Assembly (NCBI RefSeq): GCF_023343835.1
Contig: NC_064468.1
Coordinates: 62,001-126,000, forward strand
Source of the DNA: Lagopus muta
Taxonomy: Eukaryota; Chordata; Aves; Galliformes; Phasianidae
Length of the DNA: 64,000 nucleotides
Direction: 5' to 3'
This document shows, one piece after another, positions 35,397 to 46,928 of this stretch (positions within the stretch are counted from its first letter, which is position 1; each line of letters begins with the position of its first letter). A program made the position numbers and the translations under genes. The notes under the pieces were generated by a model. The model saw only the letters and a program-made list of their open reading frames with translations, was not told where the DNA came from and ran no database searches.

Positions 35397-36392
35397 TACA
35401 GACCCAGCCAGGTGAGAGAGCTGGGTGCCTTATGGCACGGCGTGCTTGGCCACAGGGAGCTTTGGCAGCAGAGGTTTGCTGTCAGGAGGCACGAAGGCCT
35501 CCTTCCTGACCATCGCAAGTCTCTCTGCTGCTTCACGAAGGTCAACTCGTCCATGTGGACACCAACAGTGGGATTTTCCGAGTGCCTTTAAGGACTGATC
35601 CCCCCTTGACGCCTGTTGGGTATCTCAGAGCAGCTGGGAGGAAGCAGACCGTACAGAAACGTCCTGAAAATGTTCCTGAATGTCCCTGAACTGTCGAGCT
35701 GCAACAAGAAATCTGCCTTAAGAAGAATTTGACTTCAGCAGAACTCAGGAATGATTCCTCTTCCTTTTATTTGTCTTCTCAGTAACTCCGTTTGCTCTGG
35801 CCTCTCTTCCTCTCCTCTGTGTCTTTTGTGTCTTGTGGGTGAGAGTCCAACCCACTGATGGAAGTGCTGTGATCCTCTTACAGCAGATGCTGTAAGCTGG
35901 CCGGACCCCCCAGACTCACACGAGCCCCCCCTGGACACCCCAGGACACCTTTGGGACCCTTCTGGATGACTCCGCCACGACTGGAACCCACATGAGGACT
36001 GCCTGGACCCTACCAGACCCTCCTGGGACGGCTCCAGACTCTTCTGGTTGAGTCCTGAACCCCCTGGAGGCCCACCAACCTCTCTAGGACTTCTCCTGCA
36101 GATCCTTCTGCATGATTGCGAGGGGGGATAAGGAGGGTTGCGGGGGGGAGCAAGGGGTAAGTAGGGCTTCTGTGGGCTGGAAAGGGGGGTGGTGTGGAAG
36201 CAGTGGGGAGGGGTGTGGGGTGGAAAGTGGGTCTGGTGATGGAGGAAGGGGTGGGAGGGGAAAACGGGGAGTTGTGGGGAGCTTCTGTGGGGTGTAAAGG
36301 GGGTGTGGGGGTTGTGGGGGGTGGAGGAAAGGAGAATGAGGCTTCCATGAGCGGAAAGGGGGGCTGGGGGATGGAGGGAGGGGAGCAGGGAG
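35397..36392. other. Unassigned block with a G-rich tract; absent from the first copy
   Basis: No gene was recognised. It contains a 20-bp inverted repeat at 35877-35896 (arms CTTACAGCA, 2-bp loop) and a G-rich plus strand at 36110-36390 (AAAGGGGGGTGGTG, GGAAGGGGTGGGAGGGG). It is deleted in the 8886 region and present inverted at 61902-62897. Confidence 0.45.
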
Positions 36393-36884
36393 GTGTGCAG
36401 GGAGGAAGTTAGGAAGGCGAAAGCCCAGCTTGAGCTCAGGTTGGCCACTGCAGGAAAAGACAATCCAAAATCCTTTTCTCAATGTATCAACGGCAAAAGA
36501 AGACCGAGAGATAATTCTCATCCTCTCCTGGATGCAGCAGGGAATGCGGTCGCTGAGGACAAGGAGAGGGCTGAGCTCCTCAATGCCTTCTTTCCATCTG
36601 CCTTTCACAGCCAGGCCAGTCGTCCTCTGGGCTTTGATGCCCCGATCTGGCAGTCTGGGACGCTGCTCCGAATTTGCCCCCAGCGATTCCGGGGAGGACA
36701 GTCAGAGAGCTGGGGACAAGCGGCTGGAGGAGTGTGGAGAGGAGAAGGACCTGGCGGTGCTGGTTGGTGCTCGGCTCAACAGGAGCCGATGGCGTGCCCA
36801 GGTGGCCAAAGGGCCAACGGCATCCTGGCCTGCGTTGGAAATGGGGCATGGAGGTGAGCGTCCCCCTCTGCTCGGCATTAGGAC
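36393..36884 (+). mobile_element. CR1 LINE ORF2 fragments (two joined pieces)
   Basis: The first piece reads [17 protein letters not shown] and LLDAAGNAVAEDKERAELLN, the linker between endonuclease and reverse transcriptase. It then jumps, without the reverse transcriptase, to KRLEECGEEKDLAVLVGARLN near 36720-36780, the ORF2 C-terminal region. Internal deletion makes it dead. The inverted copy is at 61410-61901. Confidence 0.8.
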
Positions 36885-39789
36885 CATTGCGATCCGTAGG
36901 GTGACATGGGGACCGGTAGGGTGCCTTAGGGAGCCATTAGGATCCATAGGGTGCAATGGGGACCCATAGAGTGCCATAGGGAGCCATTAGGATCCATAGG
37001 GTGCCAGGGGAACATAGGGTTCCACGGGGACCCACAGGGTGCTATGGGGACCCATTAGAATCCATAGGGTGCCTTAGGAACCCATTAGGATCAATAGGGT
37101 GCCACCGGGACCCACAGTGTGCCTTAGGGACTCATTAGGATTAGTAGGGTGCCTTAGGTCCCCGTTAGGATACATGGGGTGCCATGGGCACCCATCGGGT
37201 GCCTTAGGGACCTATTAGGATCCATAGTGTGCCATGGGCACCCATCGGGTGTCTTAGGGGCCCATTATGATAAATAGGGTGCCACGGGGACCCATGAGGA
37301 CCCATAGGGAGCCACGGAGACCCTCAGGGTGCCTTAGGGACCCATTAGGACCCATAGGGTGCCATGAAGACCCCTAGGGAGCCTGAGGGACCCACTAGCA
37401 CTTTAGGGTGCCTTGGGGACCTATAGGGAGCTTTAGAGACCCATTAGGATCTATAGAATGCGATGGGTTCCCATTAGGATGAATAGGGTGCCAGGGAAAC
37501 CCATTAGGATCCATAGGGTGCCATGGGGACCCATAGGGTGCCTTAGGGCCCCCTTAGGATCCATAGGGTGCCACGAGGATCCCTAGGGTGCTTGAGGGAC
37601 GCACTAGAATTGTAGGGTGCCATGGGTACCCATAGTGTGCTTTAGGGATCCATTAGGATTCATAGGGTGCCACAAGGACCTGTAGAGTGTCTGAGTTACC
37701 CGTTAGGATTCATAAAGTGCCATGGGGACCCATAATGTGCCTTATGGATCCATTTGGATCCGTCGGGTGCCATGGGGACCCATTAGGATCCATAGGGTGC
37801 CAGGGGGATCCATCGGGTGCCTTAGGGAACTATTAGGATCCATATGGTGCCATGGGGACCTGTAGGGGGCCTTGGGGACACATTAGGACCCATAGGGTGC
37901 CTTAGGGACCCATAGTGTGCCTTAGAGACCAACTAGGATCCATAGTGTGCCTTAGGGATACATCAGGATCTATAGGGTGCCACAGGGACCCATAGTGTGC
38001 CTTAGGGACCAACTAGGATCCATAGTGTGCCTTAGGGATACATCAGGATCTATACAGTGCCACGGGGACATACAGGGTGTCTTAGGGACTGACTCATTAG
38101 GATTCGTAGGGTGCCATAGGGACCTATTAGGAGCCATAGGGTGCCATGAGGACCCATAGGGTGCCTTAGGGACCAGCTAGGATCCATAGGGTGCCATGGG
38201 GACATGTAGGGTGCCTTGGGGAGCCATTAGGATCTGTAGGGTGCCTTGGGGATTAACAGGGTGCCTTAGGGACCCAGGAGGATCCATAGGGTGCCACGAA
38301 CACCCGTAGGGTGCCTTAAGGACACATTAGGATCCATTGGGTGCCACAGGGACCCATAGGGGGCCTTAGGGACACATTAGGACCCATAGGGTGCCATAAA
38401 GACCTATAGTGTGCCTTAGGAACCCATTGGGATCCATAGGGTCCCATTGGGACCCATTAGGATTCATAGGGTGCCATGGGGACCCATTAGAACCCATAAG
38501 GTGCCATGGGAACCCATTAGGATTCATAGGGTTCCTTAGGAACCCATTAGAATCCATGGGGAGCCACAGGAACACACAGGGTGCTTTAGGGACCCGCTAA
38601 TATCCATAGGGTGCCATGGGGACCCATTATGATCCATAGGGTGCCATGGGGAATTGTAGGGTGCCATAGGGACCCATTAGAATCCATAAGGTGCCATGGG
38701 GACCCCTAGGGTGCCTTAGGGACCCACTAGAATTTTAGGATGCTTTGGGGATTCATAGGGTGCCTTAGGGAACCTCTAGGATCCATAGAGTGCCATGGGG
38801 ACCCATTAGGTTCTATTGGGTGCCTTGGGGACCCATTAGGATGCATAGGGTGTCATGGGGACCCATATGGATCCATAGGGTGCCATGGGGACCCATTCAG
38901 TGCCTTAGGGACCTATTACGATTCATAGGGTACCTTAGGGACACATTAGGATCCTCAAGGTGCCTCATGAACCATTAGGATCCAGAGGGTGCTATGGGGA
39001 CCGTAGGGTGCCTTAGGGACCCTTTAGGACCCATAGGGTGTCTTAGAAACCCGTTAGGATCCATAGGGTGCTATGGGGACAGTAGTGTGCCTCTGGGACC
39101 CATTAGGACCCATAGGGTGCCTTAGGGACCCATTAGGATTCATAGGGGGCCATGGGGACCCATTAGGATTCATACGGTTCCAGGGGAACCGGTTAGGATC
39201 AATACGGTGCCATGGTGACCCATAGGGTGTCTTAGGGACCCACTAGGATTCATAGGGTGCCATGGGGACCCACTAGGATCCATGGGGTGCCATAGGGTCC
39301 CATTAGGATCCCCCGGGTGCCTTATGGACCATTAGGATCCGTAGGGTGCTATGGGGACCGTAGGGTGACTTAGAGACCCATTAAAACCCATAGCGTGCCA
39401 TGGGGACCCATTAGGATCCATAGGGTGCCTTAGGGACCTGTTAGCATCCATAGGGTGCCAGGGGAACCTGTTAGGACCCATAGAGTGCCACGGGGACCCA
39501 TTGGATGTTTTGGAGAACCATTAGGATCCATAGGGTGCCTGGGAAAGCCATAGGGTGCTTTAGAGACCCTTTGGGATCCTCAGGGTGACATGGTGACCTG
39601 TAGGGTGCTTTAGGGACCCATTAGGATCCTTAGGGTACCAGGGGGACCCATTAGGATCCATAGAGTGCTATGGGGACCTGTAGGGTGCCTTAGGGATGCA
39701 TTAGGATTTATAGGGTGCCATGCGGACCTACGAGGCTCCCTAGTCCACCCTTGGGTGCCATAAGTATCCATAGGGTGCCATGGGGACCC
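36885..39789. repeat. Decamer-built satellite, array 4 (G-rich strand on plus)
   Basis: Continuous array. From 36885 to about 37160 it mirrors 61140-61415, and from about 38910 to the end it mirrors 27684-28560. It thus joins the satellite of the direct unit to that of an inverted unit. Confidence 0.9.
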
Positions 39790-39919
39790 GTAGAGGCCGC
39801 ACCTCGAACGCTGTGTTCAGTTTTGGGCCCCTCACTGCAGGAAAGATGTTGAGGCCCCAGTGTGCAGAGAAGGGCAACGAAAGTGGTGAGGGGTCTGGAG
39901 CACAGGGCTGCTGAGGATG
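39790..39919 (+). mobile_element. CR1 LINE fragment upstream of CCDC81-like copy 3
   Basis: The inverted counterpart of 27554-27683, beginning GAGGCCGCACCTCGAACGC. Its distance and orientation relative to the promoter are the same. Confidence 0.75.
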
Positions 39920-40043
39920 CCGATGGCATGGCGAGCAGAGGAACGAAGGGAGAGCAGGCAGAGGGGGGCCGGCACTCCCAGCCGGGCCGGGCAGCAGCTG
40001 CCGCCGCCAGCATCACAATGGGCAGCGGCCAGCACCGGCCGCG

Positions 40044-40099
40044 CCGTCATGGCGTCGCCGCGACGACGTTTGTGACACGGGCGCCCAGGGGGGTATAAA
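40044..40099 (+). promoter_or_regulatory. TATA box and X-box-like site of CCDC81-like copy 3
   Basis: TATAAA at 40094-40099 and X-box-like GTCGCCGCGACGAC at 40054-40067. The second half-site has one more mismatch than in copies 1 and 2. A half CRE (CGTCA) lies at about 40045-40049. The start of transcription is expected near 40125. Confidence 0.6.
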
Positions 40100-40178
40100 G
40101 GCGGAGCGCGGCGGCGGGTCCCGCATCCTGGAGGAGCATCTGTCCGAGAGCAGACGCGTCTGCAGGAGGAGCTCCAGC

Positions 40179-43100
40179 ATGGCTGGCGCGAACGAGGAGA
40201 GAGCCGCCGGCACGAGGCGGAACAGGAGGAGCGAGGCCGGCCCCGCAGCGGGGCGCGCCTCCAGACCCATGGACACGAACAGCAAAGGTGTGCAGGGCTG
40301 CGGCCAGCTTGGAGCGGGGCTGCGGCCACCCTTGGTGCAGAGACGGCGCATCGCTCTGCCGCCTCGCTCCCGCCTGGCAGCCGGAGGGGCGCCGGGCAGC
40401 GGCAGATCGGAGCGTGACCTGCTTTTCCTCTGTCCTGCAGTGCGAGTCGCCGTCTGGGACGCGGTGGCCGCCTACGTCCGGGAGCAGCTCGTGGCACACA
40501 AGGTGCGTTGGCCGGCGGTTCCTCCTCTCCCCGTCCGGCCTGGGCTTCCTCTGAGGCTTCCCCTGCATACGCAGCGGGAGACTCCCCCCGCACTTCTCTC
40601 CTGGGCGTCCCACGGGCTCCCTGCAGACGCACGATCCCTCGTGCCGGGCGCTGTCGGATCTCGGGGCCGATGCCACTCTCTGGAAGCCTCTGGATCCCGC
40701 GAGGCCGCTTCCACCCCGCCTGCTGTGCCGCATCTGGGAGGGCGAGGGGCAGGAGAGCGCCGTGCGGCCCTTCCCAAAGCCGTTCCCACGCCCCGGCTCG
40801 TGCCTCTGAGCGGCGGCAGAGGCTCCTGAGCTCTGTCCCTGCGTCGGAGCCCCTGTGCCTCTTCCCCCTGGCCGGCCCGTAACCCTTCTGCCCTGCTTTT
40901 CTCTTCCGCCCACAGGGGGTCTGGATTCCCACCTTCGGCTCCTTTGACACCGTCTCCAAAGACGTCTGGACCGAGGACGGGACCGTGACTCTGCGGTGGC
41001 CCGTGTTCCACCTGGCCGCCAACCTCATGGCCACGCACCACCTCAAGGCCCGCAGGGAGCCCCTGCCAGGTAGGAGGGGGGATTCCGCTGCTTCCGGCTG
41101 CGTGGACGGGGCCGACGGCCACCACCTCTGTGCCCACCAGCAAAGCTCCCCCTCTGAGGAGCCTGTCCAAACGCGGGGCCGTTCCGGCTGGGGTCCACCA
41201 GCAGCTCTTCTAGGGAAGCGCCTGTGGGAAACCAACCCTGCCGTCAATTCTGTCCCTCACATCTTTCAGTGCACAGGAAGTTGGAGCCGCTGAGATACAG
41301 CAGAGCGGCCGCAGGCGCCGCCGTGAGCTGGGAGAGCGTGAAGACCGGCATCCAGAGCACCGTGTCCATGCTCTCCGGCTGCCTGCGGGACGGGCAGAAC
41401 GTGGCCGTCGTGCTGAAGGACATCGGCGTGCTGCTCATAGACGGGCTGACGTTCCACATGAGATTCTACTACAGCTTCCTGGAGCAGCTGTCTGGGAAAG
41501 AGGAGCTCAGCAGAGCTGCTCTCAAGGTGAGCCGCCGTTTCTGCGCGGCCCAGGCGGAGCCGCGACCTCGCGGTGCCCGCACGCGGCCCACCAGGAGCTG
41601 CTGGCCGCTCGGGCCGTGCGAGTGCCGAGCTGCTGCCGGCTCTCCCTGCCTCGGGCTCCCCGCGTCCCCGGCGCCTCAGCCGTGACCAGGACGTCCCACC
41701 TCCTCCCCGTTTCTCCCCCGCAGGCCCCCTGGCTGCTGAACGCGGTGGTGTCCCCGGCGGCACCGGTGGCCTCCCTGGCGCTCTCCGGCTGCCTCATCGT
41801 CTTTCCCATGTGAGTGCGTTGGTGGCGGTGGCTGCTGCCTGGTGCGGCCGCTCGGCTCTCGTTGCGCAGCACTTGTTCCTCGTGTCCGTGCCCGTCCTGC
41901 CCGTGAGCGTGTGTCGTGGGATCACAGACTGAGCTGGGCTGGACGGAACCCCAAAAGGCACTTCGCCCACCCCCCTGCGGGGAACAGGGACCCCAGAGGA
42001 GGTTGCTCTGAGCCTGGTCCAGCAGGCCTCGACTGCCCGTCTGGGCGTCCAGCAGCTCTCTGGGCAAGATGCTGCGGTGCCTCGCCGCCCTTCTGTCCAG
42101 CGCTCCTTCCTTACGTCCGACCCAAACCTTCCCTCCTGCCCTTGGAAGCTATTTCCCCTGCCCCCGTCCCGATGAACCCTGCTCGAGGCTTTAGAAAGCA
42201 GCGTGCTGCACGCAGCGTGACAACATGCCTGGGAGCAGACGGCCAGAGAGCAGCAAGGAGCGCTGGAGCGCTGCGTCACACCGCTCCGTCTTCTCCTCTC
42301 GCGCAGGTGTCACATGGAGTTGGTGCCCAAAGCACCGCCCACAACACGCCGCAAGGCCTCAGCGAGCCTCTCTGGTCGGGAGAAAACAAAGCAAGACGAC
42401 GCTTTGCCACCTCTCCCACCTCTCGACCAGGGCAAGACAGGTAAAGCAGCCACCGGCTCCTTCCCGCGGCACGGGCAGCCAAGCGGAGCTGGGAAATGCC
42501 CCGCTGACCATCAGCCCAGGGCTCTGATGGCGGCACAGCTTCCCGCCAGCTCAGCACGGCCCCGAAGCCATCGGCCCCCGGCCCCTTCCCATCAGTGACT
42601 GCCGGCCTCTCCCAAACGAAGGCGCTGGCTGTGCCGTGCCCCCTGCCCCGGCTTGGCCCGGGCGGATCTCAGGCCCTGCCCTCCCCCGACGGAAGGATCC
42701 GGCCCCCAAAAGTCACCCCGCCACCTCGTCGTCGCACCCCGGCTCCTCTTTCCCAAAGCCGACGCCTCCCCTTCCCCATTGCAGTGAGATTTGCTGCCCG
42801 GCCGACCTTCATCAAGCGGCTGAGCTCGGACAGCATGGATGGAGAACGGCTCCGGCGGATCAGGAGCTTGCTGCTGAAGAAGAGCTCCAAGGCCAGGTGA
42901 GGCTGGAGGCTCCGGGCTGCCGTGCGCACAGGGGCGACCCGACGAGAGCCCATTCCCCAGCCCCAAAGGGTCCCTGTTGGTGGGGATGAGGACCGGGACC
43001 CCCCGGCTCACAGGGCCGCCCCTCTGCGCGTCTCGGGAGCCGCAGGGCAGCCGGCGAGCAGCCTGTGGGCAGGGCTATGTTGCGGCCCAGGCTCCCGGCT

Positions 43101-43763
43101 CAGGCTGGCGGCGTGCGGCCCAAAGCCATCGGCCACTCACGCGGCCCCCTCCCGCTCTGTCCTTCCAGTCTGCTGCCACCGATCCGGCCGCTGCCCGAAG
43201 CCCAGGAGCAGCCGGTGAGCTGCCAGCCGCAGGGGGAGGCAGAAACGTGGAGCCAGGAAGAGCTGCGCCGAGCACCGGGAGGCAAACACGTGAGATTCCC
43301 CGAGGAACTGGAAGCAGGAAAAGCCCATCGTGCGGGTGCGGCGCGAATCCTGCCGGTGGCCAAGCACTCGCCCTCTCAGATCAGCTTGAGGACAGCAGCG
43401 TTCCAAGGAGGTTCCCGAAGATCTGCCTCCAGGGCTGCGTTCACAGAGCCGCACGGCAGAGCATCCAGGCTCCCGCTGACGTGTGACTCGGTGTGGCTCC
43501 TCAGGCAGAGGGTGATGAAGAAGAGGGCGGCGCAGGAAGCGCTGGAGCGGGCGGCAGCATCAGCGCCTCGTGCGGAGCCCAGGCTGCCCGAGGAGCCTCC
43601 CGTCCGCCGCTCTGGATCGCTGCCGCCCATACGGGAAGAAACGGAGGCTCCCGAGAGTCAGGCTGCGCAGAGCGAGGCCCCCCCCCACAGGAGGTGCCCC
43701 ACGCTGGCCATGCTGATGCAGGCATGGTGCGCCCAGTGCAGAGGCCGCAGAACAGAGGCGTGA
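40179..43763 (+). CDS. CCDC81-like HU-domain protein, copy 3 (complete)
   Basis: Exons: 40179-40287, 40441-40502, 40916-41069, 41270-41526, 41724-41809, 42307-42440, 42785-42896 and 43169-43763. They total 1509 nt, an exact multiple of three, giving 502 residues. The ATG at 40179 is the first after the TATA box and opens MAGANEERAAG. Residues of about 37-108 form the first HU-type domain and about 109-194 the second, with the family-typical hydrophobic/basic pattern ending FHMRFYYSFLEQLSG. The tail has KHVRF near 43284-43298, a PP1-docking-like motif, and an Ala/Glu helix (MKKRAAQEALERA). The last exon could contain further introns (a GTGAGC follows 43214), which would shorten the product. 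CCDC81 proteins are linked to centriolar satellites and cilia; function here is inferred. Confidence 0.82.
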
Positions 43764-44083
43764 ATCCCAGCCGCAGCGCATCTCCGACGCAAGCGGGCTG
43801 CCCAGGGCCCCGTCCGACCCGGCCTCCAGGGACGGGGCACCCGCAGCCTCTCTGGGCGTTCGGTTCCCGCAGCTCTGCGCACAGCGATCCGACCCGACAT
43901 CCCATCTTCCACTCGGCACCACTTCCCTTGGCTGACCATCAGCCACGCCATCAGAGCCGACTCCCCCCCCGTCCGCAGGCTCCCTTTCGGGATGGAAGGC
44001 TGCGACGCCGTCACCCCCGCAGCCTTCCCTTCTGCAGACCAACCGAGGAGACCTGGAGCGAAATGTCGAGGGGCAGAACCATC

Positions 44084-44089
44084 AATAAA
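44084..44089 (+). terminator. Polyadenylation signal of CCDC81-like copy 3
   Basis: AATAAA about 320 bp after the stop; the same position is mirrored in copy 2. Confidence 0.7.
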
Positions 44090-44197
44090 CATCCTTTCAA
44101 CATCCCCACACTGCCTGCGATGGCGTCACTGCGTCTGTTTGCGCCGGTGGAGGGAGAAAGCATTGCGGGAGGGCATCAGAGCGTCCATCAGAGCCTG

Positions 44198-44780
44198 TGG
44201 GCAGACATGGGACCCCACAGAGACCCCCTAGGGACAAAGAGGGAGACATAGAGACCCAACAGGGACACAGAGAGACCCCACAGGGACAGCATAGGGACAG
44301 ACAGGGACCCCATAGGGACCCCATAGGGATACATAGAGACATCAAAGGGACACATAGGGACCCAGTAGGGACACAGAGAAATCATATGGAGACCCCACAG
44401 GGACACACAGGGACACAGAGAGCCCCCATAGGGAAAGACACCCATAGAGACCCCATAGGCAGACAACCAGGCTGCCGCTTCGGGCACGGCAGCCAGGCGG
44501 GATCTGCTCCGGCAGGGCGGCCTGGGCCTCGCACTGCCTTCCTGAGCGGGCAGCCGGCTCCTAGCCTGGCCGGGTGGCTGCTGGCCTGTCCGGGCTACCC
44601 AGGCCAGCCGGCTCTTGCCTGCCACGGTCCCCCGGCCGGCCCGGAGGGCTCCAGAAGAGCAGAGCTACACGGGCCGGCCGGCCACCGCCTTTCGCCTGGC
44701 TGCGCTGCCCTGAGCGGCCCGCCGGCTTCCGGCCTGGCCCAGCTGGCTGCCAGGAGGCTTCGGGCCTCCTAAGGGTTCCC
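44198..44780. repeat. Minisatellites downstream of CCDC81-like copy 3
   Basis: 44198-44458 is second-type minisatellite (ACAGGGACCCCATAGGGAC). About 44460-44780 is the GC-rich GGCCGG type. They mirror 22690-23275. Confidence 0.75.
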
Positions 44781-45192
44781 CAGGTCAGCGCTTTGAGGGC
44801 TGCTTCGGCCCGGTTCTGCGACCTGCGGGGCGGAGGGACGTCGCAGAATCCGCGCCTCCGGAAAAAGGGGACCCCAACAGAATGAAAAGCAGCGGCAACG
44901 GCCTGAGGAGAAGCCAAGGGATTGCTCAGAACGCCAGGTAACACGCCGCCATGCAGCGTCATGAGAATTGGCAGCCGCGAGTCCAATGGAACGGGAGAAC
45001 GTCCGACAGGACAGGCCTCACCATGAGGCACAGCGCAGCTGAGCAGCAGGGAGACGAAGAAGAGCCGACGAAGAAGAGCGGGCGAAGAAGAGCACGGGGT
45101 GACCTGCAGGAGCTCTGCTGCCTCCGTGAGCACAGAGTGCCCTGGGAACGCAGCTCTGCTCCTGCTCTGCAGCTCTGCTTCTCCTCTGGGGT
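44781..45192. other. Non-repetitive block, mirror of 22271-22690
   Basis: It carries the minus-strand copy of the 190-codon open frame (45133-44561). No independent support for coding was seen. Confidence 0.25.
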
Positions 45193-45801
45193 CCCGATGG
45201 GGGATCTAGGGGGTCTTTATGCGTCTCTATGGGGCTCCCTGTGTCCCTATGGGTCCCTGTGGGTCCCTATCGGATATCTATGGGGTCCCTGTGGGTTGTC
45301 TGTTTGTCACTATGGGGTCTCTCTGTGTCCCTACAGGAACCCTATGGGGTCTCTCTGGGGTCCCTATGGGGTCTCTACGGGTTCTTTATGTGTCTCTATG
45401 GGGCTCGATGTGTCCCTATGGGGTCCCTATGGGGTCTCTCTGTGTCCCTATGGGGTCCCCATGTTTCCCTAGGGGGTCCTCCTGTGGGTCCCTGTATTTT
45501 CCTATCGGGTCCCTATGCTATGGGGTCTGTCTGTGTCCCTATGTGTCCCTTGGGGTCCCTATGGGGTGCCTATGGGGACTCTATGGGACCCCTAAGGTTT
45601 GTCCCTTTGTCCCTCTGGGATCCCTATGTGTCACTGTGTGTCCCTTTGGGTCCCTATTGGGTCTCTATGGGGCTCCATGTGTCCCTATGTGTACCTTTGG
45701 GGTCCCTATTTGTCCCTAGGTGTCCCTATGGGAACTCTATGGGGTCCCTATGGGTTGTCCGTGTGTCCCTATTGGGTCTCTCTGTGTTCCTATGGGGTCT
45801 C
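45193..45801. repeat. Second-type minisatellite, right arm
   Basis: Shorter mirror of 21415-22270. Frames reading VPMGSLWGL-like repeats are artefacts. Confidence 0.9.
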
Positions 45802-45960
45802 TCCTCCCTCACAGGCAGCCGTTCCCCCTCCTGTTTATACACTTCCTTCAAGCACTGCAAGGCCACCATGAGGTCTCCCTGGAGCCTTGTCTGCTCCAAG
45901 CTAAACAAGCCCAGCTCCCTCAGCCTTTCCTCATAGCAGAGGTGCTCCAGCCCTCCGATC
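45802..45960 (-). mobile_element. CR1 LINE fragment (ORF2 C-terminus), right arm
   Basis: Inverted copy of 21252-21410. Confidence 0.85.
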
Positions 45961-45961
45961 A

Positions 45962-46342
45962 TCTTAGAGGTGATGCTGCATATCAGTGTGCATTGCACGA
46001 GGGTGTGTGCAGGGTGTTTGCACGTGAATGTCACTTTTGCACGTGTGTGTGTGTGCGCACGGCTGTGTGCAGGGCTGCAGCTGCGCTCGTGTCTTCATGC
46101 GTGTTGCTGTGCAAAGGGGTGGGTTTGCACACGGGTGTGTGTGTGCGCGAACACGGGGCTGTGCATCGAGGTCTTTGCACAAGGCTGTGTGGTTTTGCAC
46201 ACGGTTGTGTGCACACGGATGGAGTGTGCACACAGGGCCGTGCGAGGATGTGCTTGTGCGTGTGGATGCACAGCGGTGTGTGCAGGGAAGTCCTTGCACG
46301 TGGGTGTGCGGTTCTGCACAGGGCTGCGCACACAGAGCTGCG
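45962..46342. repeat. CA/TG-rich minisatellite, right arm
   Basis: Inverted copy of 20870-21250, with a few single-base differences. Confidence 0.75.
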
Positions 46343-46826
46343 TGCAAGGGAGCAGCGGAGGTTCCTGGGAACAGGAGATGCCTGGGAGAGGCAGAACTCA
46401 CACCAGAGTGCCGGAGAGCACAGGGCCGGGAAGCACAGCTCCGCAGCACTGCGCTGTGCACAGCAGCCTGCAGGATGGCACCGACGGAACCAGGACACGG
46501 CGTCACACCAGGCGCTGCAAAGGAAAAGCTCCATCGCAGCCCACACAGGGACAGGCAGGCAGGCGCTGGGGAGGGCTGCACGACAGAGGGGCACCTTCTG
46601 AGCGCCACGACCAGGAGCGCTGTCTGTGGGCAGAGCAGTGCCGGGATGGCAGCGTGGCGGTCCTAAGTGCAGAGATGCTGCTCTGGACCAACAGCCCAGA
46701 GGAAACGCCGTCCTTTTGGGGAACTTGGCTCATTGTACACTCAGCATAAAGCAAAAAGTACTCAGCGCTGCCCTGGGAAACTCAGCAATCTCTACGGCAT
46801 CGTTCTCTGAGTTAGCATGCCATGTT

Positions 46827-46832
46827 TTTATT
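46827..46832 (-). terminator. Polyadenylation signal of gene 2, right copy
   Basis: AATAAA on the minus strand about 97 bp past the stop at 46929. Confidence 0.7.
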
Positions 46833-46928
46833 GACTACAACCAAAGTTGGAGTGCCGAGTTGGGCGGCACTCGGAGCGCTGCCCTGCAACGCCGCGCACT
46901 GCAGCGCTGCCTGCTGATGCTCCTCCTC

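Noticed and set aside
36100-36400. Glycine-rich protein frames
   Set aside because: Product of a G-rich low-complexity tract; no start context or homology.
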